A DNA stretch of 64,000 nucleotides from assembly GCA_958295815.1 (NCBI GenBank), contig OY282374.1, positions 1,136,856 through 1,200,855 on the forward strand, read 5' to 3'. The translations under genes and the position numbers were made by a program. The DNA comes from Candidatus Poribacteria bacterium (lineage in GTDB: Bacteria; Poribacteria; WGA-4E; WGA-3G). This document shows, one piece after another, positions 8,530 to 17,582 of the stretch. Position 1 is the stretch's first letter. Every line of letters begins with the position of its first letter. The notes beneath the pieces were generated by a model that searched no databases, was not told the origin of the DNA, and saw only the letters and a program-made list of their open reading frames with translations.

Positions 8530-11037
8530 TCACCGTAATACTGCTAAGCGTCCAAGTGTCTGTGCTGTCTGTTCTCCAGCGACAGCCCGTATTCTGTAAA
8601 AATAGACGGCGTTGGCAAGCAAAACACCATCGGCATCTCGCGCGTCCCACATAACTTCATTGTACCCTTCATTTCCAGAGACCTTTTTCAGAACGTTTAC
8701 AACTCGTCCTGATGTCGTGTAAATTGTGATAGAAACTTCGTCTGCATCCAACGATAACTGGTACGTAAATGTCGTCTCTCGCTTCAACGGATTCGGGTAG
8801 TTGTGGACATCCCAAATTTGGAAAGGGGTCTCCTCCGGTGAGAAGTCCGGATCATGTTTCTGGAGCGTCTGATAATCGAAATTCGTCAGCCAAGCAACCT
8901 CTGCATTTAAGGTGCTTAACAACTCTGCTTCAATCGTCTGATGCGAATATCCAAAAAGTGGGACAAACTCCTCAATTCCTTTTATATGTGGTTGTATAGA
9001 CTTTGAGAATTCTATCGCACTCGTGAGTTTTGCGCGGACTGCTTCTTCCGTTCCGGGTTCGTAGCCGAGTATTATCGCTTCTACTAATTTAGCACGACTC
9101 TCAAAAAGCAACACCCACAATTCCATCAAATGAACAGCATCGCGCAAATCCTCTGCGGCTTCTGAGTCAAACGGTTCTGCAATCTCGCTCGCTACGCGTA
9201 TCTCGTTTGCGGCTTGTTGTTGTGGTGCCAAGAGTGCAGTAAAACGGTTCACTGCGAGTTTCGCTATCTCCAGTTCAGGAATAGCCAACGTATCCTCAAC
9301 CGGTCGCGGTCCAATCAGCGTCCAAAGTCGTGTTGCGAGTCCCGCGGAACCGCTTCCATACGTGCCACCTACAGTCAAAGATCCGGCGTAATCTGAAAAA
9401 TAACTCGCCATGTTCCATCCATTTACGCGTAAGGCATTCAGAATGTTTGGTGCTGCCTCGCTACCATATCGGGCAATTAATTCGTTTTGGAGCAATTGGA
9501 AATGGTCGAGTTCGATATCCCAATTAATGCGGGCACTGACAAGCCTGTCGAGGTATCCCAACCCTTGTGTTGCCCCTTGAACAGTAAATCCGCTGAGACC
9601 GACAACTTCAGGGTTATTGGCAAGCTGCCGAACACCTTGCACGAACAGATCGCTCTCCAGCATCCAGAGCGGCATCACCTCCTCCACTTCGTGTGAAAGA
9701 ATTATAAAGCGATGTCCCATCTCACCAAGTGCTCTGATTTGTGGAATTGGCACCCCCGCATTAGCGACTGGTTCACCATCCGCACCCCACTTCCGCGAAA
9801 AAATTGTCCCTTTCGGTAGCTGCTGTGCGTAAATACCTGCTGCATCCTTGAGCCAGCTGCTGTCGTACCCAGAAATGTAGAATTTAAAGTCTGGTCGTAC
9901 CTCTCTCGCCGCAGTGATTATCGTGAAGTAGACCTGCCACAACTTTGCTTGCCCCTGTTCTGTTCTGTCACCGCAATCAGGGCAATCGCATGCCCGCGTC
10001 TCGTGTCCCCAAGAGCGAAGATGAAAACCTGCAAGCCCGGGATAAGTTCGTACAATTGCTTGGACAAGTTCCCTTACGAGCGTATGAAATTCTGGTTTGG
10101 ACCAGCAGAACGGATGATAAGACACTTCGTTCCGGGATGCCCCGTAAAGGACTGTGGGTCCCAAAACATCAGGACGTTGTCGAATCAACGCCTCTGTCGG
10201 TTCACCGGTCACATACATGAAGAGATAGGCATCGATCCCGCGCCGTTCGAGCGCATCAAATCGATTTTGTAGTGTGGTAATACGTTCTCGTCGCTGTCCT
10301 ATCGGTTCATCTTGCAGTGCCTCAAATGCAGGTGTGTCAATATATTTGAATGCTGTTCCGAGTCCATCTTCAATACCGGTTCCAGTCCACACGCCTTCGC
10401 CACCGCTCATGTTGACGCGATGACGCGCCAGCCAGTTCGGATCCTCTATCTCTAACACGGCGCGTACTGGATAAAATGGAGCCGATGTTTCGTCTATGAA
10501 CGGCACAAGGAGTGCTTGTGCCTTAGGAACCGCCACCTCCGGATGCACCAGAGGCAAACCGGTCAACGCCGTAATACAGATTTCGATGAAACGATATGCC
10601 CCGTAGATAACCCCTCTCCCACTCTGCGCAGCCACAATAATGACGATTTCAGTGCCAACCTCTATTGTTTTAATACGGTAGCCTTCATCTCCAAGTTCAT
10701 CTCCGAGTGTAAATCCAGTCTCTGCTTGTAGTCCTGCAATTGTAGGGTTCGATTTTGGGGTGCCCAGTACAATCACCGCTGCTGTTTCTGTCTGTTGCCG
10801 ATTGGTACGAATATCGAGTTCTGCGCCTGTAAATTGCTGAATAAAATTTTGGATTTCTTCCGCAGCGAACTGTTCCTGTGCCGAGGCGTTTGCCCCAATT
10901 TGAAGGGTCGCCCTCGGTTTTCCGGATACCGCAATCGGAATTTCATTACTCTTCGCTGGTGTAGCGAACATCACGAGGCAGAATAGGACGATAGATGTGG
11001 GGACACTTCGTTTGTATGCTATTTTAATTAGAGACAT
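8530..11037 (-). CDS. Exported GH67/DUF4838-like glycosidase with FlgD-like tail
   Basis: This is probably an extracellular carbohydrate-active enzyme; the substrate is not determined. A signal peptide (SIVLFCLVMFATPAKS) is followed by an alpha/beta domain like the N-terminal domain of GH67 and GH20 enzymes (AAEEIQNFIQQFTGAELDI, GVIYGAYRFIE). Residues about 180-480 look like a TIM barrel: HPFCWSKPEFHTLVREL, GFHLRSWGHETRACDCPDC and FKFYISGYDSSWL. The last about 85 residues begin YPNPLKRETTFTYQLSL and end GRLAVLR, the same type of sorting tail as in the FG-GAP protein. It lies 27 bp after the ZIP gene and before the lipoprotein. The exact GH family is uncertain because I could not confirm the acid/base pair. 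Confidence 0.65.
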   Translation of the reverse strand: MSLIKIAYKRSVPTSIVLFCLVMFATPAKSNEIPIAVSGKPRATLQIGANASAQEQFAAEEIQNFIQQFTGAELDIRTNRQQTETAAVIVLGTPKSNPTIAGLQAETGFTLGDELGDEGYRIKTIEVGTEIVIIVAAQSGRGVIYGAYRFIEICITALTGLPLVHPEVAVPKAQALLVPFIDETSAPFYPVRAVLEIEDPNWLARHRVNMSGGEGVWTGTGIEDGLGTAFKYIDTPAFEALQDEPIGQRRERITTLQNRFDALERRGIDAYLFMYVTGEPTEALIRQRPDVLGPTVLYGASRNEVSYHPFCWSKPEFHTLVRELVQAIVRTYPGLAGFHLRSWGHETRACDCPDCGDRTEQGQAKLWQVYFTIITAAREVRPDFKFYISGYDSSWLKDAAGIYAQQLPKGTIFSRKWGADGEPVANAGVPIPQIRALGEMGHRFIILSHEVEEVMPLWMLESDLFVQGVRQLANNPEVVGLSGFTVQGATQGLGYLDRLVSARINWDIELDHFQLLQNELIARYGSEAAPNILNALRVNGWNMASYFSDYAGSLTVGGTYGSGSAGLATRLWTLIGPRPVEDTLAIPELEIAKLAVNRFTALLAPQQQAANEIRVASEIAEPFDSEAAEDLRDAVHLMELWVLLFESRAKLVEAIILGYEPGTEEAVRAKLTSAIEFSKSIQPHIKGIEEFVPLFGYSHQTIEAELLSTLNAEVAWLTNFDYQTLQKHDPDFSPEETPFQIWDVHNYPNPLKRETTFTYQLSLDADEVSITIYTTSGRVVNVLKKVSGNEGYNEVMWDARDADGVLLANAVYFYRIRAVAGEQTAQTLGRLAVLR

Positions 11038-11064
11038 CAGGCATTTTGTCCTTGTACGTGCCTT

Positions 11065-11802
11065 TTAATGAACATGCCCACCCTCAAATCCCTGTAAAAA
11101 GTAGATTGCGCAAAATGTAAGGACAAAGCCGATCGCAAACAGGGCTTTCGCAGTGTGACTCAAGCCAACACTTTCGGTAGTATAACGCCCACGAAACCCG
11201 TCCATGACGACGTGCAAGAGTGTCCCTACAGCGAATGCGGCTAAGTAGTCCGTCAAGTCCTTAAAAGCCCCACGGAGCAGTTGATCCCCGAGTAGAGCAC
11301 CGATGACCGGTCCAACAATGAGTGGTGTCAGTCGCGCCAATGCCTTAGTAAAAGTCTGATTTCGGAGAAGCGCGACGGTAATAAGCGTCCCGACTGGCAA
11401 GCGATGAATCAATATGGCAAATGCGAGCGCACTACCGAGTATCTCTTCTCTCGCTGCGATGACCAAATTGAGACCATCGGCAAGCGAATGGACCGATAAG
11501 CCAAGTACTGTTAAGTTTATGCCCCACTTACTCTTAGCGTTCCCTTCGGTTGCATCACGCTGGTGTGTTGTGAGGCGTTCCACCACTGAAATTAGGAAAA
11601 ATCCTCCCCACATCACGAGAATTGTGACGTACCCTACCTCGGTGTAGAGGTGCATCATCATCACTAAAACAACGCCAAGTACTGCACCGGCAGTCAATCC
11701 AAAAATGTTTCCAAAATGTTTTTGCTGCACCTGGGATACAAAAGCGATTCCTGCACCGAGCGGGACCATCAGCACCGCAATTGCCAGATAAAGTATAAGC
11801 AT
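11065..11802 (-). CDS. ZIP family metal transporter
   Basis: A 245-residue integral membrane protein with about seven or eight hydrophobic helices. It starts LYLAIAVLMVPLGAGIAFV and contains the ZIP-type helix GLSVHSLADGLNLVIAA and the next metal-site helix AILIHRLPVGTLITVALL. The paired HS-x-xDG and xxIHRxPVG motifs are the zinc-site helices IV and V of ZIP transporters. It would move zinc or another divalent metal into the cytoplasm. No Shine-Dalgarno sequence is obvious before the ATG. It is first in a minus-strand run with the GH67-like gene. Confidence 0.75.
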   Translation of the reverse strand: MLILYLAIAVLMVPLGAGIAFVSQVQQKHFGNIFGLTAGAVLGVVLVMMMHLYTEVGYVTILVMWGGFFLISVVERLTTHQRDATEGNAKSKWGINLTVLGLSVHSLADGLNLVIAAREEILGSALAFAILIHRLPVGTLITVALLRNQTFTKALARLTPLIVGPVIGALLGDQLLRGAFKDLTDYLAAFAVGTLLHVVMDGFRGRYTTESVGLSHTAKALFAIGFVLTFCAIYFLQGFEGGHVH

Positions 11803-12144
11803 AATATAACTATACCAGAATTCAGGCTGAAATTCAATGTAAATTCAGTACGGGTTCCTTTGTAGTGTCCTATAAAAATAAATATACATTTCAGTGGACA
11901 ATGAATGCTGAAACGCACGGTCTCCGCTGGCGAAGTTGCTTATCTTGCCAACTCATAGGGTCTAAGTAATGCTAAAATCTACAGAAAATAATCTTATTAA
12001 TTTATTTTTTTTCGCTTGACGCATTTGCACATTAATGTTAGAATTCGTATCCACAAAACAAAAATGAAAATTCGCGCGAATCGGGTCCCGAAATGGGATG
12101 TCGTGTTAGTAATTTGTATCAAGTAAAGGACGAATAATAAACCA
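11803..12144. other. Divergent intergenic region between ZIP and unknown gene
   Basis: The region is AT-rich near 11990-12015 and contains the strong promoter listed separately. The 13-mer TCGCCAGCGGAGA occurs here on the minus strand (near 11925-11937) and again on the plus strand near 20700, a small shared repeat. No coding region was seen. Confidence 0.35.
12016..12044 (+). promoter_or_regulatory. Strong sigma70-type promoter with extended -10
   Basis: TTGACG (12016-12021), 17-bp spacer, TAGAAT (12039-12044), preceded by TGT as an extended -10. It matches 10 of 12 consensus bases. Predicted transcription starts near 12051, giving a leader of about 94 nt for the unknown gene at 12145. Confidence 0.6.
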
Positions 12145-12588
12145 ATGAAAATGGTAGACAAAGTTTTTGATATGGTCATCGGGTTTATGCTCAATCGGGA
12201 TTTGGAAAGGGAGATGGGGGTTCGGCGTAAATTTTTAAAGGGAAGGCTCGCTGAGATTCCTGCAAAACTTTTTGACAGACTGATTGATTGTTTAATCGGA
12301 GCTCGCTACGCTTACTACTTGGAGATGCGGCGCAATATGCTTGAAGGCGGCGTGGTTGAAATGCCCTCAAATATCTTTGATTGGAAAGCCCTTGAGCGTG
12401 CCAGTGCGTATTTACGTGTCTATATGGAAGACTTCCATGATCGGTTCAAAGAAGATTATGACGGGAATTTCCCCGCTGAAGATTTCAAAGATTGGTTTCG
12501 TTATGTTCATGTTGAGCGTCCAGAGCGTGAGCAAACGAAAAAGTCTGTTTCTGAGGCATTGCTCTCTGACGATTTGCCAAGGGTTTAA
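12145..12588 (+). CDS. Unknown protein with internal duplication
   Basis: I do not recognise this 147-residue protein. It is highly charged, with no signal peptide or membrane segment. Residues about 20-45 (LEREMGVRRKFLKGRLAEIP then AKLFD) and about 58-80 (LEMRRNMLEGGVVEMPSNIF) are similar, sharing RR-x-x-L-x-G-x-x-x-E-x-P-x-x-[LI]FD. That suggests a tandem duplication of a helical unit of about 35 residues. It is a self-contained unit with a strong extended -10 promoter upstream and a hairpin terminator downstream. A second ATG two codons in is also possible. Shine-Dalgarno support is weak. Confidence 0.6.
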   Translation: MKMVDKVFDMVIGFMLNRDLEREMGVRRKFLKGRLAEIPAKLFDRLIDCLIGARYAYYLEMRRNMLEGGVVEMPSNIFDWKALERASAYLRVYMEDFHDRFKEDYDGNFPAEDFKDWFRYVHVERPEREQTKKSVSEALLSDDLPRV

Positions 12589-12619
12589 AGTCTAAAACTA
12601 AAGAAATAATATACTGAAG

Positions 12620-12653
12620 TGCCGGATTTGGGAGTCGCTCAAACCGGCATTTT
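12620..12653 (+). terminator. Rho-independent terminator of the unknown gene
   Basis: TGCCGGATTTG and CAAACCGGCA pair with one bulged A around a short loop, followed directly by TTTTG. It lies 31 bp after the stop at 12588. The minus-strand DUF5131 remnant ends inside the same hairpin. Confidence 0.6.
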
Positions 12654-12914
12654 GTCGTAAGTCCGTCCGTCCAACTCCCTCCCCGTTTTCGATTTACGTT
12701 TGCCACCCCACTGTTTAAAGAAAAATGGCACTTTAGCGTCCTCACATTGGTTACGGATATCAGTAACCCATTTTTTTTTCATTTCGCGTGCGCCGGGACC
12801 AGATTCACCACCCACGATCACCCAGTCTATCCCATCCAATGCCAGATTCGGGAGTCCGCCGAGTAGTGGTTCAAGTGAGAGAAATTTGATTTTCTTATAT
12901 TTCTCTGCTTCTCC
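12639..12914 (-). pseudogene. C-terminal remnant of a DUF5131 (phage Gp37/Gp68 family) gene
   Basis: The open stretch carries the family hallmarks [44 protein letters not shown] and [11 protein letters not shown]. These form the C-terminal third of DUF5131 proteins, which are normally about 240 residues. The N-terminal part is missing. The remnant begins directly after the TGA of the ABC permease and in the same frame ([15 protein letters not shown]). An internal ATG at 12839 could give 66 residues, but no ribosome site supports it. DUF5131 genes are often carried by phages and mobile DNA, so this looks like a deletion scar. Confidence 0.75.
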
Positions 12915-14552
12915 TCATTCTTTCATGAAAAAGTAGACGAAGCTGATTAACCCGCCTATAACTACGACACAATACAGACCGATGTAGACCCACATATTCA
13001 GCATCGCCGCCAAAAATTGGACCCCCGCCAAGATTCCAGAAGTGAGAATACTGAAAATAAACGCAATCAAATCCGAAGTTCTCATTTTTTGGATGACTTC
13101 GAGGCGGAGGGGTATGCCAGAATGCGGTTTTGGAAAAAGGACAACGTAATGGAGGAGAAGGATGAGTCCGGGTAAGATATAGAGTATCGCCATAACGCCC
13201 CAAAGAACGGTAGCAAGGCAAAACATTAGAAGTGTATATGGAAGAACAATGTAGAGGAGACTGGTTAGCATCACGCCGCGCCATAATTGATTGGGTGCTT
13301 CGAGTGGGACAAGCGATAGCATCCAGGATGCTTTCCAGTGTTCCGAATGTTTTATTCGTCCTAAAATAGCACTGATGAAAGACATACCCAAAATACAGAA
13401 AATGATGGTGAATGCTGGGCTTATTCCAGTGGTATAGGAGTATTCAATCCACTTCACGGAATACGCGTCCCGGGCAAAGAGTATCAGGGGCATGACTACA
13501 ACTCCAAGCGCAGAGAAAAGCCCGTGCAGGATGTACTTGTCACGTCGCATATAGACGGCACTGAGACAAAAACCTGCGTATGTGGTACGAGATCGACATA
13601 ATAGCGCGAGTAGTTTAGGTCTCATCCGCAGCTTGGTTTTCTGTGTATTTCCAGATTCTAACAGATAAGCAAGATACTTTGAATAACCCATCGCTATACT
13701 TCGAAGCGGGACCACGATTAAAAAAAGCGTCGAAACCACAGCGAGTCCAGTTAGAATCCAATCTTTCATTAACTCGGAGGACTCTGGATTGCTGAATACA
13801 AGTGAGACTACACCAGCAAACCAGCCGTTTGGAAGGGCATATAACCATTTCAGAACCGATTTGTATACTGTGGGATCGCTCGGCAATAAGTAAAAGAGTG
13901 CCGGGAAGAGTCCCGGTAGTACAAATTGGGCATATTGTGCAATATTTCGGAGCCTTTTTTTACTGTGGAGTTTTGTCAAATACCCGGCGAATGTTGTCAT
14001 CACACCGATTGTAAAAAAGCCTGACATAAAAGCGGTTGGCAGGTAAACGAAAGGAAAAAGGAATTGGTGTTGAGAAGTTTCACCAGCACGAATCCAAATA
14101 CCACAAATGGCAGGTACGAGATTCAAGCTAACTAATAACATCGCAGCATAAGTGAGGACCTGTGTTAGTTTCACGAGAAAATAGGTACGCGATGAGACCG
14201 GCGTATGCGCCACAACAGGGTAGTTTATGGGACTGAGGAGGATATCAAAGTACGGGAGAGTCCAGAGTCCTACCATAAGCATAGACACGGTTATGTTTAT
14301 AAGCGCGTAGGTGAAAACATCTACCCGATCAAGCAATATGAGCGCGAGCAGCGTGCTGGTAATGAAACAGAGTCCACAGGTCGCGGCAAGAGACAGATTG
14401 GAAAAGTCATATTTCCCCTCAAGTGCTCGCTTCTCCACCATTTTTTCTGTTTTTAATAGATAGCTATACTGCGTCGGAGAGCCACCGAGTACTTCCACTA
14501 TTTTTTGGCGTAGCTTGTAAGTCGAAAACTTGCTGTTGGAAGTCTTAAGCAT
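12915..14552 (-). CDS. ABC transporter permease
   Basis: A 545-residue membrane protein with about ten or more hydrophobic segments. Examples are ATCGLCFITSTLLALILL, LINITVSMLMVGLWTLPYF, TYAAMLLVSLNLVPAICGI and FIFSILTSGILAGVQFLAA. It has no nucleotide-binding motif. Its ATG overlaps the stop of the upstream ATPase gene by 8 bp, so it is the translationally coupled membrane partner of an exporter. The substrate is not indicated. The reading frame would continue into the DUF5131 remnant if the TGA were lost, so the natural C-terminus may have been altered by a junction here. Confidence 0.75.
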   Translation of the reverse strand: MLKTSNSKFSTYKLRQKIVEVLGGSPTQYSYLLKTEKMVEKRALEGKYDFSNLSLAATCGLCFITSTLLALILLDRVDVFTYALINITVSMLMVGLWTLPYFDILLSPINYPVVAHTPVSSRTYFLVKLTQVLTYAAMLLVSLNLVPAICGIWIRAGETSQHQFLFPFVYLPTAFMSGFFTIGVMTTFAGYLTKLHSKKRLRNIAQYAQFVLPGLFPALFYLLPSDPTVYKSVLKWLYALPNGWFAGVVSLVFSNPESSELMKDWILTGLAVVSTLFLIVVPLRSIAMGYSKYLAYLLESGNTQKTKLRMRPKLLALLCRSRTTYAGFCLSAVYMRRDKYILHGLFSALGVVVMPLILFARDAYSVKWIEYSYTTGISPAFTIIFCILGMSFISAILGRIKHSEHWKASWMLSLVPLEAPNQLWRGVMLTSLLYIVLPYTLLMFCLATVLWGVMAILYILPGLILLLHYVVLFPKPHSGIPLRLEVIQKMRTSDLIAFIFSILTSGILAGVQFLAAMLNMWVYIGLYCVVVIGGLISFVYFFMKE

Positions 14553-15324
14553 CGTGCGTTCCCTCCGTCACAATCCGAATCGCCTCCTCCGTTTTTTCGT
14601 CAATTCCAGTTGTTTCCGTCAGTTGTGTGAAAATCTCGTTGAGTGCTGTTTGATTTGTTAATTGTTGTAATTCTTCCACTGGTGCATCGGCGATAAGTTT
14701 CCCGGTGTTGATAATCATAATTCGTGGACAGAGCGTTTCGGCGACTTCGAGGATATGGGTACAGTAGAGGATTGTTTTTCCTAAATCGGCTAAGCGTTGT
14801 AGGAGTGTTTTCATGAGGGTTACCGTTCCTACGTCCAAATTGGTGAACGGTTCGTCTAAAAACAGGACATCTGGATTGTGCATTAACGCAGACATGATGA
14901 TGCACTTCTGACGCATCCCTTGTGAAAAACTGCTTATTCTTTGGTTTGCTTGCAATTCTAAGTCGAACAATTTCGCGAGTTCTGTTATCTTTTGTCCAAT
15001 AAGGTGTTCCTCTAAATGATAGAGTCTGCCGATTAACTGGAGATGCTCCACCAAGGTGAGGTGTTCATAGAGTTGTGCCTCTTCTGGCACGTATCCGATG
15101 TGTCGTTTTAGTTTAAGCAGCTCGCTTTCGGCATCGTATCCCGCCACTGAGATTTCACCGGATGTCGGATACAGCAAGCCGACGAGCATTTTAAGGGTTG
15201 TGCTTTTTCCTGCGCCATTGGGACCGAGATAGCCAACGATTTCACCTTGTTGTATTTTAAAACTAATATCGTCAACCGCTGTGGTTTTCCCATATTTTTT
15301 TGTGAGATGTGAAACCTGAATCAT
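14545..15324 (-). CDS. ABC transporter ATP-binding protein
   Basis: A typical 259-residue ABC-2 type ATPase. Walker A GPNGAGKST is at 34-42, the signature SSFSQGMRQ near 132 and Walker B DVLFLDEPF near 154, with the usual switch His in YCTHILEVAE. It would power the permease encoded by the overlapping next gene, probably for export. GAGG lies before the ATG. The upstream 240 bp contain no clear promoter, only TTTACG-16-TATATT on the minus strand as a weak candidate. Confidence 0.9.
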   Translation of the reverse strand: MIQVSHLTKKYGKTTAVDDISFKIQQGEIVGYLGPNGAGKSTTLKMLVGLLYPTSGEISVAGYDAESELLKLKRHIGYVPEEAQLYEHLTLVEHLQLIGRLYHLEEHLIGQKITELAKLFDLELQANQRISSFSQGMRQKCIIMSALMHNPDVLFLDEPFTNLDVGTVTLMKTLLQRLADLGKTILYCTHILEVAETLCPRIMIINTGKLIADAPVEELQQLTNQTALNEIFTQLTETTGIDEKTEEAIRIVTEGTHDA

Positions 15325-15565
15325 ATTTTTCTTGTCCTCGTAGTTTTAGGGCAATTTATGGTGGAATATAAAAAAGCGTAAGTTTACGTAAAAATGAAAC
15401 GCCTATATAATAATTAGAGACGCGATTTTGGGAAGGAAAGGGTGCATAATGTCAGTAGAAAAAACTGACAACTAATACCTCTGTTAGACATTGATTTCAA
15501 TTTATGTTACCATATTTGGACAACCCTAATCACCCCGCTTTCTTAAGACAACAAGGAGCAGACAC

Positions 15566-16381
15566 ATGGAATTCGTCCAGTTGACAAACGCACAACGTGA
15601 GGAATTTGAGGAGAACGGGTACTTAATCGTACGATCGGTGCTTGGCAGCGATATGATAGATCGCTTGACGGAGGCAGGGGATCGGTTCATGGCGTCGTTT
15701 GAGTATAACGGCTACTATGCACACAAGCGGGACGGTTTAGTACAGGAGCCTGTCTTCGCTGAGTTAACATCACAGACAAAAGCGATTCCGTTGGTGATCC
15801 AACTGCTTGGCACGAATATCCACATCACGAACACCGCGCTCATCTACAAACACCCGCAACCCGCTGGGGAACCTGAGACTCGTGGATGGCATCAAGATGC
15901 TGGTTTGTTTTTAGATCTTGGACACAAGAATTGCCCGCGTGTCGGCTTGAAGGTAGGGTACTGCTTGACGGATTTCACCGTGCCAAATTCGGGCGGAACG
16001 CTTTTTGTTCCAAAAAGCCATACATCAGGTGAACCGTTGGGTATCCCTGAAGGCGAAATTGATCCGATTGAGCCTTACGATGAACCTGTCCTACGTGCAG
16101 GCGATGCGTTTTTCTTTGAAAACCGAATCTACCATACCGCCGGTGTCAATTTTATGGATGAGGTTGCTAAAGTCGTTATTTATGGGTACCATTATGCGTG
16201 GATGAAGCCGGAGCATTATCTGCTGTATTACAACGACAAACTCCAACCTGAAGAGAAGGTAGTGGAGAACCTTGATGACTTGGGCAAACAATTTCTCGGT
16301 GGCGGTGGGAATGCAGTGAAGGAATGGGCAGCAGCACATAATTTGCAGTTTGAAGAAGTCCCACACGTTGTAACAATCTGA
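15566..16381 (+). CDS. PhyH family dioxygenase (MEFVQLT-type, paralogue 1)
   Basis: A predicted Fe(II)/2-oxoglutarate oxygenase of 271 residues. The iron ligands are the WHQDAG His and Asp (about 111-113) and the distal IYHTAG His (about 191). It starts MEFVQLTNAQREEFEENGYL and ends VPHVVTI. It is a close paralogue of the gene at 25.7 kb, with which it shares most of the segment TNIHITNTALIYKHPQ and a CLTDF-VPNSG block. AAGGAG precedes the ATG. It converges on an amidohydrolase gene 14 bp downstream. Upstream is a 7-bp hairpin (TGTCAGT/ACTGACA, 15450-15470) of unknown role. Confidence 0.87.
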   Translation: MEFVQLTNAQREEFEENGYLIVRSVLGSDMIDRLTEAGDRFMASFEYNGYYAHKRDGLVQEPVFAELTSQTKAIPLVIQLLGTNIHITNTALIYKHPQPAGEPETRGWHQDAGLFLDLGHKNCPRVGLKVGYCLTDFTVPNSGGTLFVPKSHTSGEPLGIPEGEIDPIEPYDEPVLRAGDAFFFENRIYHTAGVNFMDEVAKVVIYGYHYAWMKPEHYLLYYNDKLQPEEKVVENLDDLGKQFLGGGGNAVKEWAAAHNLQFEEVPHVVTI

Positions 16382-16395
16382 TCGCTGTCTGACCT

Positions 16396-17475
16396 TTAAA
16401 GCTTATAAAAGGCGCGGGCATTTTCCGCCATGATTTTCCGTTTGAGCGTTGGTGAAAGGTTTTTCGGGAGTGCCTGCTCCGGTGAGTCGAAATCCCAGTG
16501 CGGATAGTCGGTTGCGAACATGAGTTTATCATCTAAATTGAGCTGCGCCAGAAGTTGGTCGAAGTATTCTTGTTTCGGAGGTTCTTCAATCGGCTGTGTG
16601 GTGATCCAAAAGTGCTCACGGATATACTCAGAAGGCAACCGTTTGAGTTCAGGCACTTCATCTCTCAACTTTTTCCATGCCCGATCAAGCCGCCACATCA
16701 GCGGTGGTAACCATGCAAAGCCGCCCTCAATCAGAGCTACTTTCAACGTGGGGAATTGTTCAAAGACGCCTTCGCAGACGAGACTGGTGACTTGTGTCTG
16801 AAATGCTTGTGTCATTCCGGCGTGGTCTTCGATGTAGTGTGAGGGTCTACCGACAGCGGTAATCGGTCCTACACCGACCCCTGTGAAGTGAATGCCGATT
16901 GGGAGGTCGTGCTGCACCGCCGCTTCATACATCTTCCAGTACTTACGCCGTCCTAACGGTTCCATTGTTCGGGCAAGCAGCAATATTTGCACAAACCCAG
17001 AATGCTCCGCAAGTCGATTGATCTCGGTTGTCGTGAATTCAGCGTCGTCACATGCGACAATCATTGAAGCGCGGAGTCTCGGTTCTTTTTCAAGCCACTC
17101 TTCGATTTGCCAGTCGTTCACGGCTCTTGCCCACGCCGCTGCGAATGTGAGATTCGGCATCTCACAAACCGGTGTCAGGCAATTAAGGATGCCGTATTCC
17201 ATGTTAAATGCGTCCAGTAGCTGCGCACGTAGGAAGTCGAGATCAGAGCCAGGACGGTGTCCGGAGGGTGTCCACGCGTCGTATCTTGCACCGTAAAGAT
17301 GAGCACGCGGAATGTATGCACCGACGCGGTCGGTTGTCCCTACCATGCTGTGATGCTTGCGCCAACGTTCGGAGAGATAAGGATACAACACCGTCTCGGA
17401 AGCGAGGGTGTTGTGTACATCACAGTCGATAATTGGTGGTTTCTGCTGTTGTGGGAGTGTCTCTGTTTTCGCCAT
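16396..17475 (-). CDS. Amidohydrolase 2 (ACMSD-like) family protein, paralogue 1
   Basis: A predicted metal-dependent TIM-barrel hydrolase or decarboxylase of 359 residues. The metal site opens with DCDVHN (about 17-22), GIHFTGVG gives the barrel His and the C-terminal ATDYPHWDFDSPEQ gives the catalytic Asp. These are the signatures of the ACMSD-related amidohydrolase 2 family. GGAGG precedes the ATG. It is clearly paralogous to the gene at 21.8 kb (both have DCDxHN, GFVQxxLxAR and SDYPHW-like blocks). It sits tail-to-tail with PhyH paralogue 1. The substrate is unknown. Confidence 0.8.
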   Translation of the reverse strand: MAKTETLPQQQKPPIIDCDVHNTLASETVLYPYLSERWRKHHSMVGTTDRVGAYIPRAHLYGARYDAWTPSGHRPGSDLDFLRAQLLDAFNMEYGILNCLTPVCEMPNLTFAAAWARAVNDWQIEEWLEKEPRLRASMIVACDDAEFTTTEINRLAEHSGFVQILLLARTMEPLGRRKYWKMYEAAVQHDLPIGIHFTGVGVGPITAVGRPSHYIEDHAGMTQAFQTQVTSLVCEGVFEQFPTLKVALIEGGFAWLPPLMWRLDRAWKKLRDEVPELKRLPSEYIREHFWITTQPIEEPPKQEYFDQLLAQLNLDDKLMFATDYPHWDFDSPEQALPKNLSPTLKRKIMAENARAFYKL

Positions 17476-17582
17476 CTTTTTCCCTCCTTTTTGTGCCTTT
17501 TGTTAATTATACACCTTCTCCGAAGATATGTCAATTTTATAGGGTTATTTAGTTTTTGGCTTTTTGCCCGTTTTAATGGGAA

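Noticed and set aside
12909..12920. Recoding of the permease TGA to fuse permease and DUF5131 remnant
   Set aside because: The downstream part is only the C-terminal third of an unrelated family, so a deletion scar explains the shared frame better.
15450..15470. TGTCAGT/ACTGACA hairpin before PhyH paralogue 1 as an operator
   Set aside because: Seven-base arms are common by chance and no second copy was found at paralogue 2.
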